Source: Corbicula japonica | Lineage: Eukaryota > Mollusca > Bivalvia > Venerida > Cyrenidae | DNA: 64,000 bases | Direction of reading: 5' to 3' | NCBI GenBank assembly: GCA_038501625.1 | Contig: JAZAYU010000112.1 | Span: 1,973,084-2,037,083, forward strand | Shown here: in pieces, positions 21,001 to 33,500 of the stretch | How the letters are laid out: each line of letters starts with the position of its first letter | Position numbering within the stretch: position 1 is the stretch's first letter | The notes under the pieces: model-generated | What the model was told of the DNA's origin: nothing | The model's database searches: none | The model's input: the letters and a program-made list of their open reading frames with translations, nothing else | Program-made: the position numbers and the translations under genes

Positions 21001-23725
21001 AAAGGAGAAAGGCGAACTTATTTCACAAACCAGACAAGCAAAAGAAGAAATTAAGGCGACTATTGAACAGGGACAGAGTAAGCTTACTGTACAAATTCAA
21101 GAAGGAAAAAAAGAATTCGATGAAAACATTCAAAAGAGAAAGGTCGAGTTCAGTGCACAAGGCCAAGATGGGAAAAAAGAACTTGATGCACACGTTGAAA
21201 TAGCAAAAAAGGAACTCAGTTTACCAGTCATAGAGGGAAAAGAAGAACTTAAAGCACGCGTTGAAAAGGGAAAACATGAGTTGAATGCACAAACTGATAT
21301 GGGAAAATTTACAATTGAAGAAACAGCTAAACAGAAGATAGGGGAGATAGAGGTATGTGGTAAACACGTCTTAGATGATATCAACAGAGCTGCTCAACTC
21401 AATACTGGAAACAATGACGACAAATTATTAAAAGGTGTGAAGGTTATAACGTTATGTCTTTTAATAAACTTACAAATGAAAATAAGGACAATCTTCTGCC
21501 AAATTGTATTTCTATCTTCAAATACCTGTTTTCGAGCTTTTTTTCTAAATGTTATTTCAGATACGAATGGGGCTTATTAAAAATACAACAAAGTTTATCA
21601 TTTTGTCCGCTTGAATAACCGTCAGTAGGCAATTAAATACAATTATAAAAAATTAGATAAAGATTTAGAAAAATCGGATTAACACAATAACCGTTACGAA
21701 ATAACGTGCTATTTGCATCTGGAATTCAGAGTAGATGTTGCGTTGTAATGCCAATTTTAAGAAACGGGTACAATTGAAAAGCGAATGCTTACAATACGAG
21801 TTTTATTTATATATGCTTATCACATTTAATCCGTTTCCAAACTTGTGCACATCCGGTAGATCTAGCATTTTTTCACACTGTGTTATAGTTAATTTCGCGT
21901 GGTTAAAAATTTTCATGTAATTCGCGCTGGCGCATGTGCGCGAATTAAAGTACCAGGCATAATTTATAAATGTGTATTATCATTTTAAAACAATTCGCGG
22001 ATATACATGGATGTCCTACAATAAATATAATTTATTCGCAAATATTTATCCTCACGAAATTAAACGGTACAACAGAAAAATTTCTTGTGTTTCAGTTCTT
22101 ACAGAAGACCTGGTTGCGTACTACCGAGAGAACGAGTCCATGATTACAGCCGCGCCTCTGGTTGATGAACATGACGTCCTCATTGAGGATTTTTATGTCC
22201 TACCTCCTATGAGGGCCTTTGAAAAGCCTTATAACTTTGGACCAAGCAAGAATACACAAATTGGAGTGACATCGTCGGGGAATGATGGCCGAAAAATGAA
22301 GACAATTAGAGTTAGTCAACTATTTCATAGCGGCGGTGTTCGATACAGAAAGATATACATTACGGGAAATGCTGGATTTGGGAAGACTTTACTGTCACAG
22401 AAGCTTACCATGACCTGGTGCCAAACTCATTCACCCATCGAGTCGCTGAAAGAGAAATATGAAATAACGGAGTTAAATGCGTTAAAATACTTTGAGTTTT
22501 TTTTCTTACTTCATTTAAGGGACTACCAATCTGAACCTAAATGTAATCTCGATGACTTGATTATGAAAATGTTGTCGACATGTACGTCTCATAAATTCCA
22601 GTACACAAACGAGTTCATAGAAAGAATTTTGAACGAGAAGAAATGCTTAATAATTCTGGATGGGCTAGATGAGTGGGCCCATCCAGGTGACTGTAGAAGA
22701 AAACCTGAAGTGCCGCATAACAATCATCCGGACAGCTGCACGGTGTTAACGACAACAAGAGATTGGAAGATTGGAATAATAGGTTTGACGCCAAACCATA
22801 TTGATCGACGTGTGGAAATCTCCAAGCTCGATGGCAATACACGTATTCTACTCGAAAAACGTGCATTTCAAATTTTAAATGAAAGAAACTTGAACCTAGC
22901 AGGGAAAACCATTGCAGATTTCGACAAAGAAATCGAGTTACTCCAAACCGGTGGCATTGTTGACATTCCATATATTCGGCTACAGCTCATGTGCTTATTC
23001 TTTAGTGGTATTCCCATTGGTAAATCAAAATGTGAAATTTACAGCAACATTACTGAATTTACACTAAAACGTGGTATAAACAAAGAAAACCTGCCAGATA
23101 TACATGTAAAGTCAAACGATAAAGCTGCAGTCCCGTACTGTATGAAAAAGAACAAGAAATGTAACAGGTATTTTAGCCTGATTATGATGCTCGGTAAATT
23201 AGCATTTTCTGCCTTATTTAGCAATAAAAAAGAATCATCTTTGATTTTTGATAGACAGTATGCCAAACAGTTCATGACAAAGCAAGAGATTGAGTTTTGT
23301 TTAAAAGCTGGACTTTTGTGTCAAACAAAGGACAGTAGCATGATCGCAGAAACACGATATAAAATTTTCTTTCAGTGTACGTCTGTACAGGAATTCTTCG
23401 CTGCAATTTATATAACGTCTGAATGGCAAAACGAAAGTATAAAATCAACCATTCTTAAAGTTTGTAAAACCCTGCAAAGTACTTTGGAATTAGAAAATGT
23501 TTTTGTTTTCGTCTGCGGTATGAATCCAGAAGCATATACATGTCTTTCCGGTGATTTTCAGAATATCGTTGATCTTGACAGTAGGACATTCCAATTCAGG
23601 ACATACATGTATACTTCTGTTAATGACCCGGTTTATAATGATTCTAGGAGAACAATGAATTCTTACCAGACAATGCAGGTCCGGTGTTTGCAAGAAAGTT
23701 CGAGAAATGGAAATGAAAATTGTTC
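18022..23725 (+). CDS. NLR-like protein: CXorf38/HEPN-like, 11-residue-repeat coiled coil, NACHT (3' end lost in gap)
   Basis: Exons 18022-18576, 19072-19230, 20789-21434 and 22096-23725+ join in phases 0, 0 and 1, giving about 996 visible residues. Residues 1-238 resemble the CXorf38-type HEPN region: NWLKAALAV...LINFVENEI, several Cys pairs, WCTDAYQIAKCYLP, then AGREIRHSATHKIS where CXorf38 has an R-x4-H motif. The usual Arg position seems to be Gly here. Residues 323-421 are nine 11-residue repeats. The NACHT follows: Walker A GNAGFGKT near 546, Walker B CLIILDGLDEW near 637, TTTRDW, and the winged-helix end TSVQEFFAAIYI. NACHT proteins are nucleotide-driven switches in innate immunity. 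A C-terminal sensor (LRR or other) would lie in the N gap. ATG 18022 is the first in frame, just after a possible acceptor at 17997. The domain naming of the N-terminus is from memory of the family and is the least certain part. Confidence 0.82.
18775..19045 (+). repeat. SINE-like repeat in NLR-like gene intron 1
   Basis: Matches 12590-12870: ATTTGTGCAGTGTTTCGGCC, TCCCCGTACATAAAGTC and a decayed tRNA-like part GTTTGCTCAGTAGG...GGTTAGGCGCT. A tail fragment, GGTTCGCTCCCCAGTAGGGA, also sits at about 18789. Confidence 0.55.
19805..19885 (+). repeat. tRNA-like fragment (intron)
   Basis: GGCCGTGGTAGTAACGC followed by a B-box-like TGTGTTCGAATCCC. The arms do not pair into a full cloverleaf, so it is probably a SINE head or tRNA pseudogene. 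The rest of the 1.56 kb intron (19231-20788) shows no coding sequence. Confidence 0.4.
20285..20345 (-). repeat. tRNA-like 5' half (intron, minus strand)
   Basis: On the minus strand it reads GACGCAATAGCTCAGTGGAT then AAGGTCTCGGGCTATGATGC, an A-box and anticodon-arm-like segment without a T arm. Likely a SINE remnant. Confidence 0.35.
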
Positions 23726-24225
23726 NNNNNNNNNNNNNNNNNNNNNNNNNNNNNNNNNNNNNNNNNNNNNNNNNNNNNNNNNNNNNNNNNNNNNNNNNNN
23801 NNNNNNNNNNNNNNNNNNNNNNNNNNNNNNNNNNNNNNNNNNNNNNNNNNNNNNNNNNNNNNNNNNNNNNNNNNNNNNNNNNNNNNNNNNNNNNNNNNNN
23901 NNNNNNNNNNNNNNNNNNNNNNNNNNNNNNNNNNNNNNNNNNNNNNNNNNNNNNNNNNNNNNNNNNNNNNNNNNNNNNNNNNNNNNNNNNNNNNNNNNNN
24001 NNNNNNNNNNNNNNNNNNNNNNNNNNNNNNNNNNNNNNNNNNNNNNNNNNNNNNNNNNNNNNNNNNNNNNNNNNNNNNNNNNNNNNNNNNNNNNNNNNNN
24101 NNNNNNNNNNNNNNNNNNNNNNNNNNNNNNNNNNNNNNNNNNNNNNNNNNNNNNNNNNNNNNNNNNNNNNNNNNNNNNNNNNNNNNNNNNNNNNNNNNNN
24201 NNNNNNNNNNNNNNNNNNNNNNNNN
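23726..24225. other. Assembly gap of exactly 500 N
   Basis: The round number suggests a placeholder, not a measured size. It interrupts the NACHT exon on the left and meets a MITE in a Crumbs intron on the right, so the NLR 3' end and the Crumbs 5' end are both missing. Frames that run through the N are meaningless. Confidence 0.98.
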
Positions 24226-24340
24226 GACTAAAAAGTGAACAGTGCAGATCCTGATCAGATAGCATGGATATGCCAACTGATCTGGATCTACACTGGTTGC
24301 ACATGTATAAAAAGGCTTATATATGAAGGACAGGGTTAAG
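24226..24340. mobile_element. GATCAG-type MITE, left part lost in gap
   Basis: GTGAACAGTGCAGATCCTGA to ATATGAAGGACAGGGTTAA is the right half of the family best seen at 42649-42862. Confidence 0.75.
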
Positions 24341-24513
24341 TTAGATCATAGCAGTTTGATTGATTGAATTTAAGAACAGTCTCAGATTCTGTTCTGATGC
24401 TCCAATAGCAATTAATTAACTATAAGTCCTTAGTTTAACTAACTGCTTTAAGGTGTCATTTATCAGAATCAAATTCATTGATGCTAGTTTTTGTTTTCTT
24501 TCTTCTTTTATAG

Positions 24514-27500
24514 GAATCAGAAGATGGCCGGTCTGGACACTTGTTGATGCAGCTTGTTGATGGTAGCCTGTTTGTGTCAGTGAACCTGTATGGCCCTACA
24601 GTGACTGGTACGCTTCCACTGTCTGCCACCCAAAAGATGATATCACAAAATGTTGTGATCTCACATACTGTTAGTGTTTCTATTACACACTCTGAATTGA
24701 CATTGATTCTCCTCGACAACTGCTCAACAAATGAAACCTGCAGCCTCACTTTAATGTTAGATCCAGGTGATGAGATGGTTGATTTGACAGGATCTGTGGT
24801 GATTGGAGGCTTGGGCCCGATCGGTCAGTACCTAAGAAGCAAACTAAAAACTGACAAGAATTTTGTGGGATGTTTAGGGGTAAGCTTGATGTTTTTTGTT
24901 GTTGTTTTTTTCTAGCAATAGATATTACATACATTTGTGGCAGGGATTCTAAAATTTCAAATTCCCAATCGGACATTGGCGCCAAAATTGACTATTCTCC
25001 GACTTCCGGTCCGCACGAACTGCGACTTCCGGTCCCTGCGTTCAGTGCATTTAACTCTCTCGACCCCCAGTTCATTCCTTCCTTACAACATAAATTCTCG
25101 TCGGCGATATCCTACAACCTTCCAACAGATAAATTTCATGATTTTTGGGCTGTAGACGGAAAAATTCTTTGATAGATTTATTAGAGCGGCACGCGACGTT
25201 TGAAGTTTACGGCGTCTTTGTTGTAATACACAAGCATCCAATGCATTGAAAACGTGACGTAACGGTTCAAAATAGTTATCTATAGCAGTGTTAATAGCGA
25301 TTGTGAAGTGGATTTTTTTAGTTCATTGAACATTTACTAACTCTCGGAGTTACGGGAGGCAAGTATTCGCTTTACGTAAATATACATTGATTATGTCATG
25401 AATTAGTAATTCTTGAATCTACCAGATCTTACACTAGTCTGCGTATGCAACATTCATTTCTGAGCCGGAAATAAATGTTGCGTACGTAGATTTTTGTAAA
25501 TTTAAAATTTATTTGAATCGTTATGGCCGTAAGTAAGCAAGCCGGTTACTCGATTAATTTTCACATTAAGTATCTATTCATTTGAGCCTTTCAACTTGCA
25601 AAATGGCAATCAATTTAACTAAAATCCGCATTGTAGAAGTTTTCTTTAAATTTGCGAAACAGCATTTTTACACATACTTTATTTTATTCGATCGGAGGTC
25701 ATTCAGAATTACGCACATCAGACTAACACTTCTTTCAATAAAATGCTAGCTGTTTTATTTGTGTACGTTAATTAATAAAATCTTGGGTATTGCCACTTTT
25801 AATTCTGACATCAAACAGCCTGACTAGCGCAGTTCATTTGCAAATTAAACAAACCCGCCCATTGTTAAAATGAGACCGACCACATCCCGTCATAATGCCG
25901 CAGGCCATTCAGGGGACGTGTAGTTGTGGTAGTCATGGTAGCAGAGTTGTGAATTCGATAATTGACAGATTAATAGCTGATTAAGCTGTGAAAAAATGTA
26001 CATGTTGGTAATTTTTGTAACAATTTATGGGCCACTATTCATGACCGATGTAAAAAATGTACAAGTTGGTTATTTTTGTAACAATTTATGGGCCACTATT
26101 CATGACCGATTTTTTTTACCATTTTTGAAATTTCAATCGGACATTCTTCCCGAAAATCGGTCAATGACCGGCCTGCCGACGATTTTAGAATCCCTGATTT
26201 GTGGTAAAAGTTAATTCTATTTATTGATAATAAACAGAACCCATTTCTATCTGATTATTTCAATAATGTATTATGTTTATTAAATCACAAGAATTGTGAT
26301 AAGCTCAATAATATAAATTTTGTGGGATTGTGTGCGTGTGTAAGAGGTGGGAGAGAGTTACGGATTATTACCGACCAAAAAAAAAATGCAGTCTCTCCAA
26401 AATCGACCATTTTCAGTATTTCTGAAAGTTATAATGATATTTTGACACATAACATTCAAATGCCATGTTTGATTATGTACAGGCAACCTGAAGAATTTTA
26501 GTTTATGTTTCCGGTATGTAAAGTTTTCTAATAAACTGTGCTTAGCTAACTTCTAATAGAAAGCTGGGGATTCACAACTTCTTCTAAATATAAATATTAT
26601 AATTCTGGAGCTTGAAATTTTTGCTTTTTTGACTAGAACTTGACGGTCAATAATGCTGTAGTGAACTTGCTGCCAGACCCATTGCTGAACCTTACCCACT
26701 CGGTGTCCCCTGGGTGTCGGGGCAGTGACCTGTGTATGAATGTCACATGCAGGAATGGTGGACAGTGTCAGGATATGTGGTTTAGCAGTCATTGTACCTG
26801 CCCTAGTGGGTTCACTGGTTAGTGAGAAAATTACCATCATTGTCTGAATTATAAGCCACACTTTTTTCCCAGAATTCGTCAGCAAAAAGTTGGGGGTGCG
26901 GCTAATACACAGGTTTGGCTGCTTATACTTTTCGTTAAGCCTTTTTCATCTGTTCTATCACGTTTGGGGGCGGTGCGGCTTATACATGAGTGCGGCTTAT
27001 ATTCGAACAATGACGGTATGTTTTCTTTTAATATCTGCATATATGATTTTTACATTACCATATATTAACCCTTCACGCCATGGTATATGGCTGTTGTCCA
27101 TTGGCAAACACTGTAAATCCAGATCAGCTGGCACATCCATGCTTTCTGATCAGGATCTGCACTGTTGATTAGATTCATTAGGTTATTTCTGATCAAGAAA
27201 CAAACAGTAAAGATCATGATCTGACTGCATGGATTACAGGCTGACCCACTCTCTTCCACTATCGGCTCATTACATTCACCTCTGTTATAGGCTGGGACTA
27301 CTTTCAACTATTTTTAATTTAACTCAAAGAAATAGTTCACCAATTACATTTACAACAACTTGGGTTTCTTCGGTTTTAATGAAAGATAGTGAAGATTTCT
27401 GTCATTTGTTTTATCTCAAGCTTTCAAATTCATTATTATAACAATATAAAATAAGGCTGTCGAGTTTGGTAAAAAATCTTGACATTGAGCCTTTTGCAGA

Positions 27501-30500
27501 GATGTAAAGTGAGTGTAAGGAACGACAACTCTGCGAAGGAGATTGAGGCTGACCATGATCTACACTTGTTGCCAGTGGGATTGTAGCTGATCTGGATCTA
27601 CACTGGTTGCACATGCAATAAAACTTGTTTATATAGAGTAAAGGTTTAATGATAATTCTGAAAAAAAAACAGGCAAGGATATGTTACACAATACTTTTGA
27701 CTTGTGGTATAAGTAACTAATTAGTTTTTGCAAAATTCCTAGATGCAGAACTAACAGAATTCAATTTTTCACTTTAGCTTTATAAAGATTATTTTGATCA
27801 CTAGCTCATTCACTAGCTGACTATTTTTTTATCACTAGCTTAGACATTATTTAATCACTGGCTGATTATTTTGATCACTAGCTTAGAGATTATTAATTTT
27901 GATCACTAGCTTAGAGATTATTTTGATCACATGATTTTCAATACTGTTACATACAATTATAGGTCCCCGTTGTGAAATAAAGAACATGATTCAGTTTGCT
28001 GGTGGATCTTTTCTGCACCTTGGAGGGTACACCAACATCAAGAGCTTGTCATTCTGGGTGTCTGCTAACAGGATGGATGGCATGATTCTTTATACAGTAA
28101 GCTACAGCTCTTCTACTGTTTTAATATTAAACCCTTTTCTCCATATGTACATGTTTTGATGAGTGTGAAACCTGTGTAGATCCAAATCAGCCAGCATATA
28201 GGTGCCATCAGATCATAATCTTTACTCTTTTTTAGTCAGAAATAACGGAATAAATCAAAAGCAAACAGTGCAAATCCAGATCAGACAGAATGAATGAGCT
28301 GGTTGATCTGGATCTACACTGCAAGGGGAACTCTCACTTGTTTTTCCCTTTTAGCTTCCTTTATGTATATATAATACCCATATATAATATATATAATAAC
28401 CTCTCCACAACTATACAATGGACTCACCTTAATTTGTATGTTATATATCGTCATCTAAGTGCAAAAAACTAAATTATTATAATTAAAAACATAGTTATCT
28501 CTTTTTAGCTCGACTATTCGAAGAATAGGGGAGCTATCCTACTCGCCCCGGTGTCGGCGTCGGCGTCCGTTAAACAAAAAATGCACTTTGGTCCATTACT
28601 TGAAAACTACTTATGATATCAACTTGAAACTTGGAATATATATTCACCATCAAATTCTACATCATTACCAACAACACCCATAACTCTGCTACAAATATTT
28701 TTCAAGTTATGCCCCTTTTTCGTTTAAATTTTGCGTTAAGGAAAATATGCACTTTGGTCCATAACTTGTAAACTACTTGAGATATCAACTTGAAACTTGG
28801 AATATATATTCACCATCAAATTCTACATCATTACCAACAACACCCATAACTCTGCTACAAATATTTTTCAAGTTATGCCCCTTTTTCGTTTAAATTTTGC
28901 GTTAAGGAAAATATGCACTTTGGTCCATAACTTGTAAACTACTTGAGATATCAACTTGAAACTTGGAATATATATTCACCATCAAATTCTACATCATTAC
29001 CAACAAGACCCATAACTCTGCTGTCAATATATTTCAAGTTATGCCCCTTTTTTCTTATATTTTGAGTCAAGCAAAATATGCATTTTGCCCCTAACTTTAA
29101 AACTACTTGAGATATTGCCTTGAAACTTGAAATATATTTACACCATCAAAATCTACATCCTAACCAACAAGACCCATAACCCTTCTTCCAATATTTTTCA
29201 AATTATGCCCCTTTTTCGCTTACATTTTGTGTTAAGCAAAATATACAGTCGGCCCTTAACTTTGTTATGAATGGAGGGATTTCAAAATAACTTGGCACAA
29301 ATGTTCACCATGACAAGGCGGTGTGTCGCATACAATACCCATGCCTGTAGGTCCAAGGTCAAGGTCACTGTTACTAAAAATAGAATTTTCTTGCAAAATC
29401 GTGTCCGCTCTGTAACTTTGTTATTTCTTATTGGGTTTTTAAATAACTTGGTATAATTGTTCACCATATCAAGATGGTGTGTCACGTACATGCCCAAGCC
29501 TGTAGGTCAATGGTCAAGGTCACTGTTACTAAAAATAGAATTTTCTTGTCTAGGCTGTTACTTTGTTATGAATGGAGGGATTTCAAAATATCTTGGCACA
29601 AATGTTCACCATGACAAGGCGGTGTGTCCGCACAATACCCATGCCTGTAGATCCAAGGTCAAGGTCACTGTTACTAAAAATAGAATTTTCTTGTCCAGGC
29701 TGTAACTTTGTTATGAATGGAAGGATTTCAAAATAACTTGACACAAATGTTCACCATGACAGGGCGGTGTGTCACGTACCATGCCCATGCCTGTAGGTCA
29801 AAGGTCAAGGTCACTGTTACTAAAAATAGAATTATCTTGTCCAGGCTGTTACTTTGTTATAAATGGAGGGATTTCAAAATAACTTTGCACAAATGTTCAT
29901 GAAAAGGCAGTGTGTCCGCACAATACCCAAGCCTGAAGGTCCAAGGTCAAGGTCACTGTTACTAAAAATAGAATTTATTTGTCCAGGCTGTAACTTCATT
30001 ATAAATGGAGGGATTTCAAAAAAACTTGACACAAATGTTCACCATGAAAGGGCAGTGTATCGCGTATTATTCCCATCATTGCACTTGAGTGTCTGAAAAT
30101 GATGCATAGCGGGGCATCCGTGTCCCATAGACACATTTATAGTTTCACTTATATTTTCACTTAAGTGCACTTCATCGATAACTTTGCAAATACTTAAGGT
30201 ATCAACTTCAAACTACCATTATATTTTCATTTCAGTTCTTTTTCTGTTACATTACTGAAGTGATTGATATTTGACTAAAAGTAAATGTCTCTAATAAAAA
30301 ATTACTAACAAGTTTTCTAACAAATTCAGAAATATTTCATAGTTATTCCCCTATTCAGTTTAATACTTATGGTACATTTAGGAATTATTTCTGTTATTTG
30401 AAAAGAATTTCTCCCGTACCATTCACTTGTTAATATTTTTCCTGATTGCACATGAATGTATGGCCATAGTTATTATTGTTTTAATCTTCAAATTGCATTT

Positions 30501-33500
30501 GTTTCAAATGATTCGAATAGTCGAGCATGCTGTCTCCTCTGACAGCTCTTGTTTTAAGGATTGAATCGATATTTGATAGTTTTAATTTGGGTATGGAAAA
30601 TAATTGGGTTGTTAGCTCACCAGAGCCGAAGGCTCTGAGTGAGCTATTGTGATTAGAGGGGGACCAGATGTCCGTCGTCCGTCAACATTTTGTTTGTTAA
30701 CGCGATAGAGGCCACAGTTTTCAACCGATTTTCATCAAACTTGGTCAGAATGTTTGTCTTGGTGGTGTGACGACCCCTATTGAAACTGGGTCATCTTGGG
30801 TCAAAAACTAGGTCACTAGGTCAGATTAAAGCAAAAATTTGATAATGCAATAGAGGTAACATTTTTTATACGATTGTCATCAAATTTGGTATGAATATTG
30901 ATATTGATGATCTCTACTCAAATTATTAAAATCATGTTCTTGAATTGCCTAGGGGCCCCACCCTGGGGATTTTATTTTTTTTTCTTTTAAATTCTCTTTT
31001 TAACCTTTGATTTCCTACAGTTATCAACCAGATTTTGGCACAAATTTTATACCATCTTAAAATTCAATCTTTCCTGAACAATTCATTCACTGGTTGTTCA
31101 GTGATAAAATTTGAAACAAAAATTTTAGTAGCAGAGTGAAAATTTCAAGTGTCAAAATTTCAATACTTCTACCTGTCATCAGCTATATTAAGATGTATTA
31201 GGATGCACTATCAAGTTCATTGCTCTTAGACTAGTTGCTGGTCAAATGACCTACTGAACTTTCCTGCTTCAAGATCTGTGTTATGCAATATTAAGAACTT
31301 TGTGCTGGAAGTTTTTATAAGGTAAATTTGACATCTTCTATAGATACTGACCAAATAAACATTCTTAATACTTTATAGCACTGAATATCGGGCTTTTCTG
31401 AATATTTTTTTTAAATTCATAAGTAAAACAAAAACAACAACAAATTTGTAGCACATTCTCAAAATATTCAGACTATATTAACCCTTTCGTCCATAGACAC
31501 AACTTTTTGCTTGGGCGAACAGTGTAGATCTAGATCAGCCGGCACATCCGAACCATCTGATCAGGATCTGCACTGTTGGCTTTTTTATTCATTAGGTTAT
31601 ATCTGACTAAAATGGGACCAGTGCAGATCCTGATCAGATGGCATGAATGTGCTAGCTGATCTGGATCTACACTTGTCCCACATGCGTAAAAATGCGTATA
31701 TAAGGAGGAAAGGGTTATGGTGTGTACCGTGTATGTACAAAAAATGGCAAGTTAATTTAAGGTCTCAGAACTCCAGCATTTGATTTTTATGTCTCCCCCC
31801 CTCTGGGGGAGACATATTGTTTTTGCCTTGTCCGTCTGTCCGTCTGTCTGTCTGTCACACTTCTGTCCGCTCAATAACTCGAGTACCTTTTGACCCAGAG
31901 CCTTCAAACTTCATAGGGTGATAGCCCTTATTGAGTAGAAGAACCCTATTGATTTTGGGGTCAGTAGGTCAAAGGTCAAGGTCACAGTGACCCGAAGAGT
32001 GAAAACTGTTTCCGCTCAATAACTCAAGTACCCTTTGACCCAAAGCCTTCAAACTTCGTAGGGTGCTAGCCCTTATTGAGTAGAAGAACCCTAATGATTT
32101 TGGGGTCAGTAGGTCAAAGGTCAAGATCACAGTGACCTGAAGAGTGAAAACCGTTTCCGCTCAATAACTCGAGTACCCTTTGTACCAGAGCCTTCAAACT
32201 TCATAGGGTGATAGCCCTTATTGAGTAAAAGAACTCTATTGATTTTGGGGTCAGTAGGTCAAAAGTCAAGGCCACAGTGACCCGAAGAGTGAAAACCGTT
32301 TCCGCTCAATAACTCAAGTACCCTTTGACCCAGAGTCTTCAAACTTCATAGGGTGATAGCCCTTATTGAGTAGAAGAACCCTATTGATTTTGGGGTCAGT
32401 AGGTCAAAGGTCAAGGTCACAGTGACCCAAAGAGTGAAAACCGTTTCCACTCAATAACTCGAGTACCCTTTGACCCAGAGCCTTCAAACTTCATAGGGTG
32501 ATAGCCCTTATTGAGTAGAAGAACACTATTGATTTTGGGGTCAGTAGGTCAAAGGTAAAGGTCACAGTGACCCGAAGAGTGAAAAACGTTTCCGCTCAAT
32601 AACTTGAGTACCCTTTGACCCAGGGACTTCAAACTTCATAGGTTGTTATCCATTATAGAGTAGAAGAACCCTATTGATTTTGGGGTCAGTAGGTCAAAGG
32701 TCAAGGTCACAGGGGCCTGAAGAGTGAAAACCGTTTCCACTCAATAACAGGAGTTCTATTTTACCCAGAGCTTTCAAACTTCATACAATGGATGTCCTTA
32801 TTCAGTAGGACAAAGGTCAAGGTCACAGGGTTCATCGTGCAGGGGTCATGGCGCAGGTGGGGGAGACATGCGTTTCTATAAAAAAACATCTAGTTTTCTA
32901 AGACTAGTATCAGTTGTCAGCAGTCCGATGCTTGAGAATTGAGTATGGTCTCTAGTCTCAGTTTTATTGTCTTTGGCCCTGATCTTGACCAAACCAGTCT
33001 TTAACTCTTTCCTCCATATATACATATTTTTATGCAATGCCAACAGTGTAGATCCAGATCAGCTTGCTCATTTGTGTAGTCTGTTCAGGATTTGCACTCG
33101 TCGCATTTTAGTCAGAATTAACTGAACAAATAAAAAAGCTAACAGTGTAGATTTTGTTCAGACGGTAGGGATATGCTGACTGATCTGGATCTACACGGAT
33201 TGTCCACGCAAAAAATGTATATATACAGAGGAAAGGATTAAGCATTTTTGTAGGAAAAGGTTTATTATCCCCCGCCGCATAGCAGCTTGGGGATATAGGA
33301 ATGGTCTTCGTTCGTCGGTACGTTCGTCCATCTGTCTGTCCTTCCATGCGCATTTCGTGTCCAGTCCATAACTTTTCAACCCCTAGACGGAATTTCATGA
33401 AGTTTTAGGCAAATGTTCTCCCCATCAAGACGACGTGCAGAACCCATGTTCCAACATGGCAGGCTCAATGTCTAGGTCACTAGGTCCGATTAAAGCAAAA

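Noticed and set aside
23644..24304. Several frames of about 170-210 codons across the gap
   Set aside because: They are made of N and have no meaning.
29271..30096. Repeated 60-80 codon frames sharing CRSKVKVTVTKNRIFL as a peptide family
   Set aside because: They restate one frame of a 146-bp intronic tandem repeat, with no start context or splice support.
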